Assembly (NCBI GenBank): GCA_965224785.1
Contig: OZ245062.1
Location: forward strand, 1,178,001 to 1,242,000
Length of the DNA stretch: 64,000 bases
Direction: 5' to 3'
Source of the DNA: JALSNL01 sp036479585
GTDB lineage: Bacteria; Bacteroidota; Ignavibacteria; Ignavibacteriales; Melioribacteraceae
Shown here: positions 27,522 to 38,000 of the stretch, in pieces
Layout of the letters: every line of letters begins with the position of its first letter
Numbering within the stretch: position 1 is the stretch's first letter
Made by a program: the position numbers and the translations under genes
Notes under the pieces: model-generated
Told to the model about the DNA's origin: nothing
What the model saw: the letters and a program-made list of their open reading frames with translations, nothing else
Databases searched by the model: none

Positions 27522-27547
27522 TAAAATTCAACTATGTCTACGGTTTA

Positions 27548-30301
27548 TTATTTTAGAAGTATCATTTTTTTTGTTTCACTAAAATCTTCAAATTGTAATC
27601 TATAGAAATATGTTCCACTTGCTAAGTTAGAGCCATCAAAATTCACTTCATATTGTCCTTGTTCTTGATGTTCATTTACCAAAGTTCTAATTTCTTTACC
27701 GAGAACATTGTAAATTTTTAGGGTTGTACGCTGACTAAAGTCAGCGGTTACTTTTGGAATGTTATATTTTATTGTTGTTATTGGGTTAAATGGATTTGGA
27801 TAGTTGTGACTCAAATTAAACTCTTTTGGCAACTCAATATTTACTTGTTTTATATCTGTAATCAAATCATTATAGTCAAAAGTATTTGCCCAAATATCAT
27901 ATCCAATTCCTTTTTCATGATTATCTTGCCAAACATTATAAATCTTATCGTTTGTAAAATATATTTGTTGATTTTTCTGATTACGTTCTTTATTTGAGGT
28001 TGCATCTAAAACATCACTTGTTGGAATTAAATTTGAACCAAACAGTCTAAATTTTAAATCATAAAATGAATCGTTTAATTGATTCCAAGAAATAACAAAA
28101 TTATCTAAATTGTTTAGAGAAACTGTTGGCGTACAAAATGCTAATGTGTAATCAGTTACTGCAATATTTGAATCAATTTTTTCAAAGAATTCATTAGAAC
28201 CAATATTTTTATATTTCTGAAAATATATGCCAACAGGAGTTCTATAATCAAACCATGTAACAATACAATCTCCAGTTGAATTTATTGAAATATCTGGATT
28301 GTATTGAGCATGTAAATTTAGATCATCATTAACTATTATGGTTGTATCAATCTCGATTCCAACATTATTATATCGCTTCAAAAATATGTCGTGACCTTTC
28401 CCAGTGTTACCATAATATGTAACTGCAAAATTGCCTATAGAATCTAGTGCAATTTTTGGTTTATAAAAGTTAATTGTGGTATCCTGAGAAACAAGAATAT
28501 TATTTCCCTTAGCAGTTCCATCTTGATTAAATTTTTGTGCATATATTAGATTAATATTGTTAACTCTTTTTTGAAAAGTTACAGCAAATTCTCCACTAGA
28601 ATTTGATGAGGCATCAAAACTACTTGCACTACCTTTTATTTCATTTGATGAAACAATAATCTTTTCGCCTAATATTTCTCCGGTTTTGAAATACTTCTGT
28701 GCAATTATTTCATTTTGGTTAAAAGTTCCTCTAGTATATTCTCGCCAAAGTATTGCAAAATTTTGGTTACTCAGCTTTGTTATCTTTGTATCATATTGAG
28801 TTGAAGTAGAATTAACTTGAATATTTTCTCCAATAGGTGTGCTTGAAGAATCATACATTTGATAATAAGAGGTTGAAAGTTTATTCCTTTGATCTGACCA
28901 AGCTATTATTTGTGTCCCATCATTAAAAACTTCTATGGATGGATTTTGCTCCATACTTGAAAAACTATCTGTATCAATTCTAGTACTTGAGGAGATGGGA
29001 TTGTTATTCTTATCTAGTATTCTAGAATAAATTCTATCTTCAGTTGGGGCATTAAAATCTAACCATGTAGAAATTAAGTTACCCTCTGGACTAACGGAAC
29101 AAGAAATTTCTCTTTTCGAACCTTTTATTTCATCTTCTGAAACTTTAAAATTATTTTCAATTGGAATATCACCTGCAAAATCTTGAGCATAAATTTGAGC
29201 ATATCCATTTCTATAATCGTACCAATTAATTATAACATTACCTAACGAATCTGAATCAATTGATGGATATAATTGCGAAGAAGTTAGATCGTCATTTACA
29301 ATAAAATTAGAATCAATTTTTATGGAAGCACTATCAACTATCTGTGAAATTATATTGTAATCATTATTAAGATATCTTTGCCACGCTATTATGTAGCCAC
29401 TTTTGCTTGATGATGTAACTGAACCAAAATCACTTGAAACCTCAAAAGTAGAATCACTAACAGTAAACTGTGAACCAATTAAATTATTATTAGAATCTAA
29501 TGAAACTGCGAAAACACTATTTCTTTTATTTACATAAGCATACCAAGTTACCAAAAAACTTCCATTGTCTTTTAGGGCAATGTCTGGGATTTTTTTTCTA
29601 ACACTTTGCGAGTCTGAATTAACAATAAAATTATTACCAATTTTCTCACCATTTTTAGTTAGTCTTTGAGCGTAAATATCATATTTCGAACCACCTCGTG
29701 AATCTAACCATGCAACAATAAATTCTTCTCCATTAGATGCCATACATGTTTGATATTTAAAATTGTTATTATTGTCATCACCTATTTCAAAATTTCCTTC
29801 CAGCAATGAACCTTCTTGATCTACAAATTGTCCATAAATAGAAAATCCAGACCTAGAATCGGACCAAGTAACTAAAAATTGATTATCTACATTTACATCG
29901 ACACTTGGATAGTTATATGTTCTTCCATCTTCGGTAGAATTGATTTTAATATTTTCTCCTATTAGATTCCCATTTAGATCTACAAGTTGTCCATAAATAT
30001 TATTAGATCCTTCCCGTAAATCATTCCAAACAACTAAGGAAATTCCATTATTATTTATCACAGAGTTTAAATTTGATTTTAACGAATTGCCACCTTGTTC
30101 ATTTACCCTGAAATCTGAAACTAAAGATTTATGAAAAATAGATTTAGTCGTGAATGCTGATGGTGTAAAATCTGCATGGTTGTTTTCAATTTCTGGATTA
30201 TAATCTTTGTCTGTAAAATTGTTATCCTGAGCGATTAGATGAAATGACATATTAACTAAAAGAATCATACTTATTATATATATAAAATGTTTTGACTTCA
30301 T
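27548..30301 (-). CDS. Large secreted protein with type IX secretion (Por) sorting domain
   Basis: 917 residues with signal peptide (MILLVNMSFHLIAQ). The body is about a dozen repeats of a beta-blade-like unit (for example LVVWNDLREGSNNIYGQLVD, FLVTWSDSRSGFSIYGQFVD, CIVTWFDYRTPVGIYFQKY), probably one or two beta-propellers. The last 90 residues are a T9SS type A sorting domain: LSHNYPNPFNPITTIKYNIP ... LKIYNVLGKEIRTLVNE ... SGTYFYRLQFEDFSETKKMILLK. It should be exported by Sec and T9SS and attached or released at the surface. Ligand unknown. Confidence 0.9.
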   Translation of the reverse strand: MKSKHFIYIISMILLVNMSFHLIAQDNNFTDKDYNPEIENNHADFTPSAFTTKSIFHKSLVSDFRVNEQGGNSLKSNLNSVINNNGISLVVWNDLREGSNNIYGQLVDLNGNLIGENIKINSTEDGRTYNYPSVDVNVDNQFLVTWSDSRSGFSIYGQFVDQEGSLLEGNFEIGDDNNNNFKYQTCMASNGEEFIVAWLDSRGGSKYDIYAQRLTKNGEKIGNNFIVNSDSQSVRKKIPDIALKDNGSFLVTWYAYVNKRNSVFAVSLDSNNNLIGSQFTVSDSTFEVSSDFGSVTSSSKSGYIIAWQRYLNNDYNIISQIVDSASIKIDSNFIVNDDLTSSQLYPSIDSDSLGNVIINWYDYRNGYAQIYAQDFAGDIPIENNFKVSEDEIKGSKREISCSVSPEGNLISTWLDFNAPTEDRIYSRILDKNNNPISSSTRIDTDSFSSMEQNPSIEVFNDGTQIIAWSDQRNKLSTSYYQMYDSSSTPIGENIQVNSTSTQYDTKITKLSNQNFAILWREYTRGTFNQNEIIAQKYFKTGEILGEKIIVSSNEIKGSASSFDASSNSSGEFAVTFQKRVNNINLIYAQKFNQDGTAKGNNILVSQDTTINFYKPKIALDSIGNFAVTYYGNTGKGHDIFLKRYNNVGIEIDTTIIVNDDLNLHAQYNPDISINSTGDCIVTWFDYRTPVGIYFQKYKNIGSNEFFEKIDSNIAVTDYTLAFCTPTVSLNNLDNFVISWNQLNDSFYDLKFRLFGSNLIPTSDVLDATSNKERNQKNQQIYFTNDKIYNVWQDNHEKGIGYDIWANTFDYNDLITDIKQVNIELPKEFNLSHNYPNPFNPITTIKYNIPKVTADFSQRTTLKIYNVLGKEIRTLVNEHQEQGQYEVNFDGSNLASGTYFYRLQFEDFSETKKMILLK

Positions 30302-30586
30302 AGTAGTTACCTTAAATTAATTAACAAAAAATACCATCTATCTATTAACGCAAGATTTAGTGTCTCAAGTATTAATCAGATTGAATAAATAATTCTATTT
30401 GGTCAATTTTATAAGAGAGAATTACTAAAAATAGAACTTCAGTTTTCTTTCTATTGCCTCAAACAAAAACAATAATGTGTGTTCTAATCAAAATGATACA
30501 GATAGTTAAAATTTGAAGTAATCTAAAATGTCTCATTTTCTTTCGGTTAGAAGCTATTTTGAAACAATTTGTTATAAGTTGTGATC

Positions 30587-30602
30587 TGGCACACACTTTG
30601 AA
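30587..30602 (+). promoter_or_regulatory. Sigma-54-like promoter of the fimbrial locus
   Basis: TGGCACA-CACT-TTGAA has the GG-N10-G(C) spacing of a -24/-12 promoter, with the -12 GC changed to GA, 49 bp before the first pilin start. The same gap (30302-30650) contains TTGTGATCTGGCACAC, a motif partly echoed at 31474 and 33115. A tentative call. Confidence 0.35.
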
Positions 30603-30650
30603 TAACTACTCCTACAATCTAACAACAACAAATCACTAAAGGGAGTAAAA

Positions 30651-31181
30651 ATGAAAAACAAAGGAAGATTCACAATCGTATTACTAATTTCTATATTTTT
30701 AGGAACTTCACTATTTGCACAATCATCAGCAAGTTTAAATGAACCAGTTTTGATTCAATTAAAAAAAGGTCTGTCTATGACAAAAGTTGGTGGCGATTTA
30801 GATTTTGGAGAATATATTGTTACAACAAGTAACGCAACAATTTCTAAGACTAATGAGGATGGTGTAAACTTTGCTATAACCGGACATCCAAATAGAGCAG
30901 TAACTGTTAATTTTGCTGATGTTACACTAAACAATAATGTTTGGGTCGGTAGTAATGGAGGAACTGCTGATAATTTAACTTTTTCGCCTGATGTTGAAAC
31001 GACTGCTGGCAATAGTTCTTATGCTGGAGCATCTTCATTAGCTAGTGGAGGAAGTGTAAATTTAGCGAACGACAATGGTGTAGGTAAACTGTATTTATGG
31101 GTTGGTGGAGATATTGACGTATCACCTACAACTAATCAAGGTGATTATGTTGGAACATTTACTCTTTCAGTAGCATATTAG
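30651..31181 (+). CDS. DUF4402-type major pilin-like protein 1
   Basis: 176 residues with signal peptide (LLISIFLGTSLFAQ) and good Shine-Dalgarno. The DUF4402/Mat-like fimbrillin pattern is clear: early strand NEPVLIQLKKGLSM, GGDLDFGEYIV, ISKTNEDGVNFAITGHPNRAVTV, KLYLWVGGDIDV, and the C-terminal strand GDYVGTFTLSVAY. A Gly about 13 residues from the end and a terminal aromatic resemble the chaperone-recognised C-terminal motif of fimbrial subunits. First of five related genes ahead of chaperone and usher-like genes. A strong terminator follows. Confidence 0.85.
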   Translation: MKNKGRFTIVLLISIFLGTSLFAQSSASLNEPVLIQLKKGLSMTKVGGDLDFGEYIVTTSNATISKTNEDGVNFAITGHPNRAVTVNFADVTLNNNVWVGSNGGTADNLTFSPDVETTAGNSSYAGASSLASGGSVNLANDNGVGKLYLWVGGDIDVSPTTNQGDYVGTFTLSVAY

Positions 31182-31344
31182 TAAGAGGTTAATCTTGATA
31201 TTCATACTGAAAATGAATCATTTTGCAAATAATTATTTAGTAGTAATAATAATTGTAAAAAATAAAATAAAAATGTTAAACTTTTGTTTATAAGTACCGA
31301 TAGTCTTTGTAGCATAGAGCTATAAATTCCTCATGGGTCCTCTA

Positions 31345-31387
31345 AGGTGTTAGATACCAAAAAGTTTGGTGTCTAGCACCTTTTTTA
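31345..31387 (+). terminator. Rho-independent terminator after pilin 1
   Basis: AGGTGTTAGATACCAAA pairs with TTTGGTGTCTAGCACCT across an AAG loop, followed by T6. Near twin of the terminator at 32475-32517. It separates the first pilin from the rest of the locus. The 31182-31916 gap also holds a GAGATCT.../...GATTTCTC repeat (about 31530-31561). Confidence 0.9.
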
Positions 31388-31827
31388 TTTTAAAGAAAAA
31401 CTATTCTGACTTTTTCTTTTTCATACTTATCTAATATACTAAACCCGATTTGGTTTTCGGGTTCTACAGTTGTGATCTCGAACACGTCTTTTGCTTGTCT
31501 CGGCTCTTTTTGACGGGTGGAGAGATCTCAAACTCTATTAAGATTAGGAGATTTCTCTTCGCAAAATACACGGGGCAAGCTAATCACAAAAAACGTTCAT
31601 TTCGAGATGATATTTCCTAAATTCTGAGAACCAATTAATTAATTGTATATCTAACTTCTTTTTGTAATCAAAAATACTTCAAAATGATTAGAGATTTCTA
31701 GTTACAACTTTTAAACTTGTTGAAAAAACAAGGATAAAATAATAGAATCGACTTAAATAATGTAAAACGAATAAATATACATTATTGTAATAAAAGCATT
31801 AAACTTAAAATGTTTAGTACCGATACT

Positions 31828-31883
31828 GTACTTGGGCAGATTGTAAATTGGTGCGCACCTAACTTACAATCCTTTAGAAGTAC
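31828..31883 (+). promoter_or_regulatory. Long hairpin in the leader of pilin 2
   Basis: GTACTT (31828-31833) pairs with AAGTAC (31878-31883), GATTGTAA (31839-31846) with TTACAATC (31864-31871), around a GGTGCGCACC palindrome (31850-31859). It ends 33 bp before the ATG. It could be an operator region or an RNA element that stabilises a heavily made mRNA; it is not followed by a T tract. Confidence 0.5.
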
Positions 31884-31916
31884 AATACAACAAATAACAA
31901 AAAAAGGAGCAGAGAG

Positions 31917-32420
31917 ATGAAATCTAAAGGAAGATTTATATCCGGAGTAGTATTTTTAATGTTTTTAACAACTTCATTATTCGCACAGACAACAGCCAGC
32001 CTTGATGAACCAGTTTCAATTAATCTTCAACAAGGATTATCAATGTCAAAAGTAGCAGGGGATTTAGATTTTGGTGACGTTATTTCAACTGGTGCAAACG
32101 CAACTGTAACAAAAACTCCAGCCAATGGTGTTAACTTTGAAGTGTTAGGTAATACTGGGCCAGTAACAGTAACTTTTGCAGATGCTACATTAAACGATGG
32201 TGGTGCAAATAATTTAACCTTTGTACCAAATGTTGAATCAACTGCAGGAAGTAGTACTTATGCTGCTGCTGCTGCTGTATTAACTGGTGGTAGTGTTAAT
32301 TTAGTTGATGTTAGTGGTCAAGGTAAATTGTATCTGTGGGTTGGTGGAGCTATTGATGTATTAGCTGCAACTCCTGTTGGAAGTTATACTGGTACATTTA
32401 CTCTTTCTGTTGCATACTAA
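31917..32420 (+). CDS. DUF4402-type major pilin-like protein 2
   Basis: 167 residues, close paralogue of the previous pilin: same leader style (MKSKGRF...TTSLFAQ), same core (NEP/DEPVSINLQQGLSM, GDLDFGDVI, KTPANGVNFEV, GKLYLWVGGAIDV) and terminus (GSYTGTFTLSVAY). Strong Shine-Dalgarno AAAGGAG. A hairpin precedes it and a terminator follows, so it is set up as an independent, well-expressed unit. Probably an alternative major fimbrial subunit. Confidence 0.86.
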   Translation: MKSKGRFISGVVFLMFLTTSLFAQTTASLDEPVSINLQQGLSMSKVAGDLDFGDVISTGANATVTKTPANGVNFEVLGNTGPVTVTFADATLNDGGANNLTFVPNVESTAGSSTYAAAAAVLTGGSVNLVDVSGQGKLYLWVGGAIDVLAATPVGSYTGTFTLSVAY

Positions 32421-32474
32421 AATAAACATGAAATTTAGTTTGTAACATTTAGAAAAAACTAGCTAGTTTTTCTT

Positions 32475-32517
32475 AGGTGTTAGGTATCAAAAGATTTGAT
32501 ATCTAACACCTTTTTTA
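32475..32517 (+). terminator. Rho-independent terminator after pilin 2
   Basis: AGGTGTTAGGTATCAAA pairs with TTTGATATCTAACACCT, followed by T6. It lies between the highly expressed pilin and the minor pilin/assembly genes, so readthrough would set their lower level. Confidence 0.9.
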
Positions 32518-32544
32518 TTTTAAATCGTCTTTGTATTTTTCGTA

Positions 32545-33042
32545 ATGAAAAATATTTTATTTGTACTTCTTATATGTTTTCCATTCCAAAAAATTCTTTC
32601 GCAAGAAAATACTTCTACAAGTGGGGAGGCTAGTGTAAACTTAATAGTTCCACTTTCAATAAAATCATCTATTGGTGATTTGGATTTTGGAGAAATTATT
32701 TTAACTGGATTACCAATTGTTGAAACAATATTACCAAGAAACGGAAAAAAATTTGTTATTACCGGACAGCTAGGTAGAATAGTTACCATAATATTTAATG
32801 ATGTTGTGCTTGATAATTCTCAATCCTCATTAAATTTGAATGGAACATTTGGAGAACTTTTTTTTCAGCCCACTATTATTACTTCGGATAGAGTAGCTAT
32901 ATCAAATGGCAGAAGTATTTTCTTAAAACCAGATGGTTTAATTGGGAAAATAGAATTGCTTGTTGGCGGTTCAATAAATATTGATGAAGATCAACCGATT
33001 GGCGATTACGAAGGTTTGTTTACTTTATCTGTAGCTTACTAG
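32545..33042 (+). CDS. DUF4402-type pilin-like protein 3
   Basis: 165 residues with signal peptide (MKNILFVLLICFPFQKILSQ). More divergent than the first two but with the same landmarks: VNLIVPLSIKSSIGDLDFGEIIL, NGKKFVITGQLGRIVTIIFNDV, GKIELLVGGSINI, DYEGLFTLSVAY. Likely a minor subunit. It follows the second terminator by 28 bp with no obvious promoter, suggesting readthrough expression. Confidence 0.82.
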   Translation: MKNILFVLLICFPFQKILSQENTSTSGEASVNLIVPLSIKSSIGDLDFGEIILTGLPIVETILPRNGKKFVITGQLGRIVTIIFNDVVLDNSQSSLNLNGTFGELFFQPTIITSDRVAISNGRSIFLKPDGLIGKIELLVGGSINIDEDQPIGDYEGLFTLSVAY

Positions 33043-33184
33043 TTTTATTTCTTCCAGTATTTTATATCATTCATCTCACTTGTTGTTAAAAACATGCTCC
33101 AAAAAAATAATAAATTGTGATCTAGAATAACAAAAACTATTTGTTTTATTGATAGCTTTGTTCATCATAAAATCATTTTTTATT

Positions 33185-33616
33185 ATGCGAGAAAAATCAA
33201 TACTAAAATATCTAGTTGTAATAATTCTAGTATTTAGTTCTTATCAAAATACATTTGCTCAAAAATCTGTAAGTCTAAATACTAATGTTAGTATTAGTGT
33301 AATAAACCAAATTGGAATTTCTTTTGCTAATATAAATTTAGTTAATCGCAAATTTCTTACCCTTTCCCAAAAATTACGAAAAAGAAATCTTCTTGTAACT
33401 TATACTAACAATCAAAACTCATCAGACTCATTTACAGAATTTGAACAACAATTAAATATTATTAGTAGAGGAGAAAATCTTTTATTAAGTATTCCTCAAG
33501 GCTCTGAAAAAGATTTAAAGCTAGTTGCTAATGATGAACTTCTTTATCTAAATATTATTAACAATACTAATTATACTTACTTCCCTCAAAGTCATTTCAT
33601 AACAATTGTTTATTAA
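33185..33616 (+). CDS. Short divergent pilin-like protein
   Basis: About 143 residues from ATG 33185 (signal peptide MREKSILKYLVVIILVFSSYQNTFAQ); an upstream in-frame start adds a stretch that breaks the signal peptide. It keeps the KSVSLNTNVSISVINQIGISFANINL opening and ends in HFITIVY, the pilin-type C-terminal strand, but lacks the GDLDFG block. Probably an adaptor, tip or terminator subunit of the fimbria. Confidence 0.68.
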   Translation: MREKSILKYLVVIILVFSSYQNTFAQKSVSLNTNVSISVINQIGISFANINLVNRKFLTLSQKLRKRNLLVTYTNNQNSSDSFTEFEQQLNIISRGENLLLSIPQGSEKDLKLVANDELLYLNIINNTNYTYFPQSHFITIVY

Positions 33617-33695
33617 TCTAAATAATGATCCTTGATTACTTCTATTGTTAATAGAAAAGAATTTTATTAATTTTAAGTAACATATTAAAAGGATT

Positions 33696-34160
33696 ATGAA
33701 ATTCCTAATAACTACTCTTTTTCTAATTAATTATTTATTTACTTCTCCTATTTATTCACAAACTTTACATGCATATTTGCAAAAAAATTTAGTTTTTGGA
33801 GATGTATTTATTGGATATTCTGAAGAAGTACATTTTGATGATGAACGTGTTGCGGAATTTATTGTTTCTCATTCAAGTTCTTCCAAAAGAGATTTATTAA
33901 TCAGTTTTGATCTTCCAAATAATCTTACAAATGGAACAGACCTACTTCCAATATTATTTAGAAGAAGACATGCTGCTTGGGCTTATGGTAGGGATGGAAG
34001 ACAAAGAAGATTCAATCCCAATAATCCTTTAGTAAGAAGTAGAGTTAGAAAAAATAGACAAATATTTTTATGGCTTGGTGGAAAAATAAATGCAAATAAT
34101 AATAATCTATCTCCTGGTAATTATACGGGAACAATAATTTTAACAGTTGAATACTTATGA
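33696..34160 (+). CDS. Divergent pilin-like protein, basic
   Basis: 154 residues with signal peptide (LITTLFLINYLFTSPIYSQ). Contains LVFGDVFIGYSEEVHFDDE, an Arg-rich central segment (FRRRHAAWAYGRDGRQRRF), then QIFLWLGGKINANNNNLSPGNYTGTIILTVEYL, the same WLGG...GNYTGT terminus as the pilins. Its stop overlaps the chaperone start (ATGA), so they are translationally coupled. Likely a tip or adhesin-like subunit, judged by position and basic surface. Confidence 0.72.
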   Translation: MKFLITTLFLINYLFTSPIYSQTLHAYLQKNLVFGDVFIGYSEEVHFDDERVAEFIVSHSSSSKRDLLISFDLPNNLTNGTDLLPILFRRRHAAWAYGRDGRQRRFNPNNPLVRSRVRKNRQIFLWLGGKINANNNNLSPGNYTGTIILTVEYL

Positions 34161-34987
34161 AAAATAAATCATTTTTAATCCCATTATTTATAATAGCAAT
34201 TTCTATTACAAATTATGCTCAAGTTATTCTTTCTCCGTATGTAGTATATATGGATGAAACAAATAAATATGGCAGCCTAGTTGTACAAAATGAATCGTTC
34301 GATTCTTATGATATTTCCATCTCATTTATTTTTGGTTATCCTGTTTCGGATTCGGTTGGTACGAGAACAATGAAGTACATTAGCAATCCTTCTGAAGATG
34401 AACCATCAATCTCAAGTTGGGTTAAAGTTTTCCCTAGAAAGTTTGTGCTTGCACCAAAGGAAAGACAAACCGTACGTTTACTTGTTAAACCTCCTAAGGG
34501 TGTTAAAGATGGAACTTACTGGACGAGAATTGTAACACAATCAACTCCAATTGATAAACAAAAAGATTCATCAGCAAGTGGAGTTTCTGCAAAAATAAAA
34601 TTTGTATTAAATCAAATTACTACTGCAATTTTTAGAAAAGGAAATGCTAGTACTGGATTAAGTATAGATAATGTTAAGCTTTATAAAGATTCAACAAACA
34701 CGTATCAGTTACTTTATTCTCTCGGTAGAAAAGGGAATTCTCCTTTCTTTGGAAATTTTAACCTTAAAGTTTATGATGTGAATGATGTTTTGGTAAAAGA
34801 GGAATCAGATTATGCTTCTATTTATTCTGATTTTGTTAGAAATTATATCTTGGCAAAAGATGACTTTAATCCAGGCAAGTATAAAGCCGAACTAGAAATT
34901 ATTTTTAATGAAAAAGAGGATATTCCTAAAAGTAAAATGGAATCAATTCCAGCAATAAAGAATTCGTTTGAGTTTTTAATTCCTTGA
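34157..34987 (+). CDS. PapD-like periplasmic fimbrial chaperone
   Basis: 276 residues with signal peptide (IPLFIIAISITNYAQ). The N-terminal immunoglobulin-like domain shows VILSPYVVYMDETNKYGSLVVQNES, SSWVKVFPRKFVLAPKERQTVRLLVKPPKGVKDGTYWTRIV, matching the beta-strand pattern of PapD-type chaperones (P..F.L.P...Q.VR). The second domain is diverged. It would bind pilin subunits after Sec export by donor-strand complementation and deliver them to the usher-like protein encoded next. Confidence 0.8.
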   Translation: MKNKSFLIPLFIIAISITNYAQVILSPYVVYMDETNKYGSLVVQNESFDSYDISISFIFGYPVSDSVGTRTMKYISNPSEDEPSISSWVKVFPRKFVLAPKERQTVRLLVKPPKGVKDGTYWTRIVTQSTPIDKQKDSSASGVSAKIKFVLNQITTAIFRKGNASTGLSIDNVKLYKDSTNTYQLLYSLGRKGNSPFFGNFNLKVYDVNDVLVKEESDYASIYSDFVRNYILAKDDFNPGKYKAELEIIFNEKEDIPKSKMESIPAIKNSFEFLIP

Positions 34988-35000
34988 ATGAAAAACCAAA

Positions 35001-38000
35001 ATGAACAATGATATTAAAATTAAAAATAGATACTATTTTATAATCACTTGGGTAATTCTTTTTTCCTTCTCCAATAGTTTTAATAAAACAACAAATGCTC
35101 ATACAAAAAAAGAAGTTACAAACCTTTTTTCCTATCATAATAATTACACTTATTATTTCTCAAATCTTTCAGATTCATTAGAAATTAAAAAGGATACAAT
35201 AAAAGTATTCTCTGAATCTGCGACTAACATAAAACCAAAAGCCATCAAAAACAATTCAAGCAGTGATAAAAGAAATCTAGCTTGGGGGCAAATTTCGGGA
35301 GCAATAAAATATCAAATTATAGTTGAAGCAATAAATGAAAGTGCAATATTTGGAAAAACTTATGACAAAATTATAAATGAAGAAGTTGTTAGTGAAAACT
35401 ATTTTGTAAGTGATTCACTATTAAAAAGTATTAGCGAATTTCGTTGGAAAGTTAGAGCGAAGACTAATGGGGAATGGACTAGATATTCAAACTACAACAT
35501 TGAAAGTGTTCAAGAACAAGAAAATAAAGAAGAAATTATAAATGAAATAGTTGATGAAATATATTTCAACCTCAAATATTTAGGTCTTTTGAATGAAATA
35601 ATTGTAGCTAAATTCAAAAATGATAAAGTTTATTTACCAATTTTAGAAATATTAGCAATGTTGCAGATAAATCATAAAGTAGAATTTGAGAAAAAAATAA
35701 TTAGTGGAATTTTAGATAATGATTTAAAAGATATTTATGAAATTAACTTTAAGAAATTATTATTTGCAAAGAGTAATTACATTTCAAAAATCAATACTGA
35801 TGAATTTATTAAAACTGATCTTGAATATTATCTTACACCAGAAAAAATAAATTTATTTTTTGATCTTAATCTAAAGGTAGATTTTAGAAGATTAAAAATA
35901 AAAGTTAGATCAATAAAAACCCCTTTGTACGAACGAGTCATAAATCAAAAAGAACTTTCTGTCTATCAAAACTTAGGACTTGAAAAAACCTATCCTTTAC
36001 TTTATGGAAGAAACAGAAATCTATTCAAAGGTCTTTTTACTAATTATAACTTGAATGCAACTTACATTAAAAATCAAAGTCCTATCTATTCGTACCAACT
36101 AGGAGTTGGAGCAGAAATATTGGGTGGAGATTTTCAATTATTCAATCGGCAATCTTTTCTGAAAAGTAAAATACAATTCTCACAAACTGATGTTAGGTGG
36201 AGATATGCTTTTATTAACAACAGCTACATCAGCAATATAATTTTAGGAAATAGTAGAGCAACTGGATTAAATCAATATGAATTTAACGGTGTACAAATTT
36301 CTAATGTTCCTTTAGAAGATAGAAAGATATATGGCAACTATAATGTTGAAGAGAATACAAAACCGAATTGGACTGTTGAAATATACAAAGATAACAGACT
36401 CATTAAAATTGTTAAGGCAAATTCGGATGGAGATTTTTATTTTCAAATTCCTCTTGAATATGGAGTTGTTCTTATTGAATTTCATAAATTTGGAACGAAC
36501 GGAGAATATGAAATTCAAAGAAAAATGTATCAAGTTCCATATAGCCAAATTCCAAAAGGTAGAATTGATTATACTTTGAGTTTTGGACGACTGATTGGAA
36601 ATCAAGAAAACATATTTCAAAGTTCAGCTTCTTATGGAATATCAAATTGGTTAACGACAACAATTGGTTCAGATATTTTCATTGATAATGTAAAACAATC
36701 AAGTGTTTACAATATTACATCTGCAAGAATATTTGAGAATAGTATTCTTGACGTAAAAATTGCACCTAATACATTACTTAGTGCAAACCTTAATTCCATT
36801 TTTCCAAATCTGAGCAATGTAAATTTAGGAGCAACATTCTATGATGAAAATGCAAAACTAAATCCAACAAAAATAACAAAAGAATTTACTGGTAATATAT
36901 TTTTTCCACTAAGGTTTACAAATGCTTCCCTTAGCTTTATTGCAAGAGGAAGAAAAACTTTTTACAATAATTCAGAAAGATTGGATATTTCTTTTCGTTC
37001 ATTTCTAAATTATAAGAGGTTTACTCCCTCCGTAGAAATTAAACATTTTGAATTTGCATCGGGCAATAGAAAAATTAAATCAGATTATCTAAATCTTAGA
37101 CTTAGCTATTCGTTTTTGTTATCAACAAATTACTTAACTGGTAATTTAATTAGTTCTCGTTTTGGTTATAATTTGTCAAATAGAAATTTGGAATATTTAA
37201 GTTTTTCCATGTCAACTACTTTTTTAAGAAAATTTAGAATCAACATAACACATACTACAAATTTCATAAATTCTTTTTCAAATACTCAATTTAGAGTAGC
37301 TTATAATTTACCTTTTATGAGGTCTAATACAACAATATCTGGCTCTACATTTACTCAAAGCATCGATGGTTCAATAAATTTTATACAAAATTTAAATGCA
37401 TTTGAATTTCACAATAGGGGAATGATTGGGAAATCTGCAGTTGCTTTTAATGCCTACTTAGATGAAAATAATAATAATAAATTTGATGATTTTGAAATAA
37501 GAATTCCAGATGTTGATGTGCGACTAAGTTCATCCGGCAGTAAACAAACTAATAAGTTTGGAAGTATTTTGGTTCATGACTTAAATTCTTATTCAAAAAT
37601 AAATGCAAGTCTTTTTGGTGGAGTGAATAACAATCCCGAATGGAAACCACTTAATGATAAATTTAGTTTTATTTCAGATCCAAATCATTATAAAGTAATT
37701 GATATTCCTTTTTACGAAGCATCGGAAATAAGTGGCACTGTAAACAGAAATATTAACGGAATAAAAATACCAGTTGAAGGAATAACTATTTTGGCAGAAA
37801 ATATTTTGAATAAATCTATTAAAAAGATTAAAACAATTTCAGATGGATCATTTTATTATTACGGTTTACAAGCTGGTCAATATGATATTTATCTTGACAA
37901 AAATGATTTAGAAAAATTAAAAGTTATTTCAATTCCTAATATTTTAGAAACTCAAATTAAACCAATAAGTGCGGACATAGAAAATGAGGAGATTGAGTTT

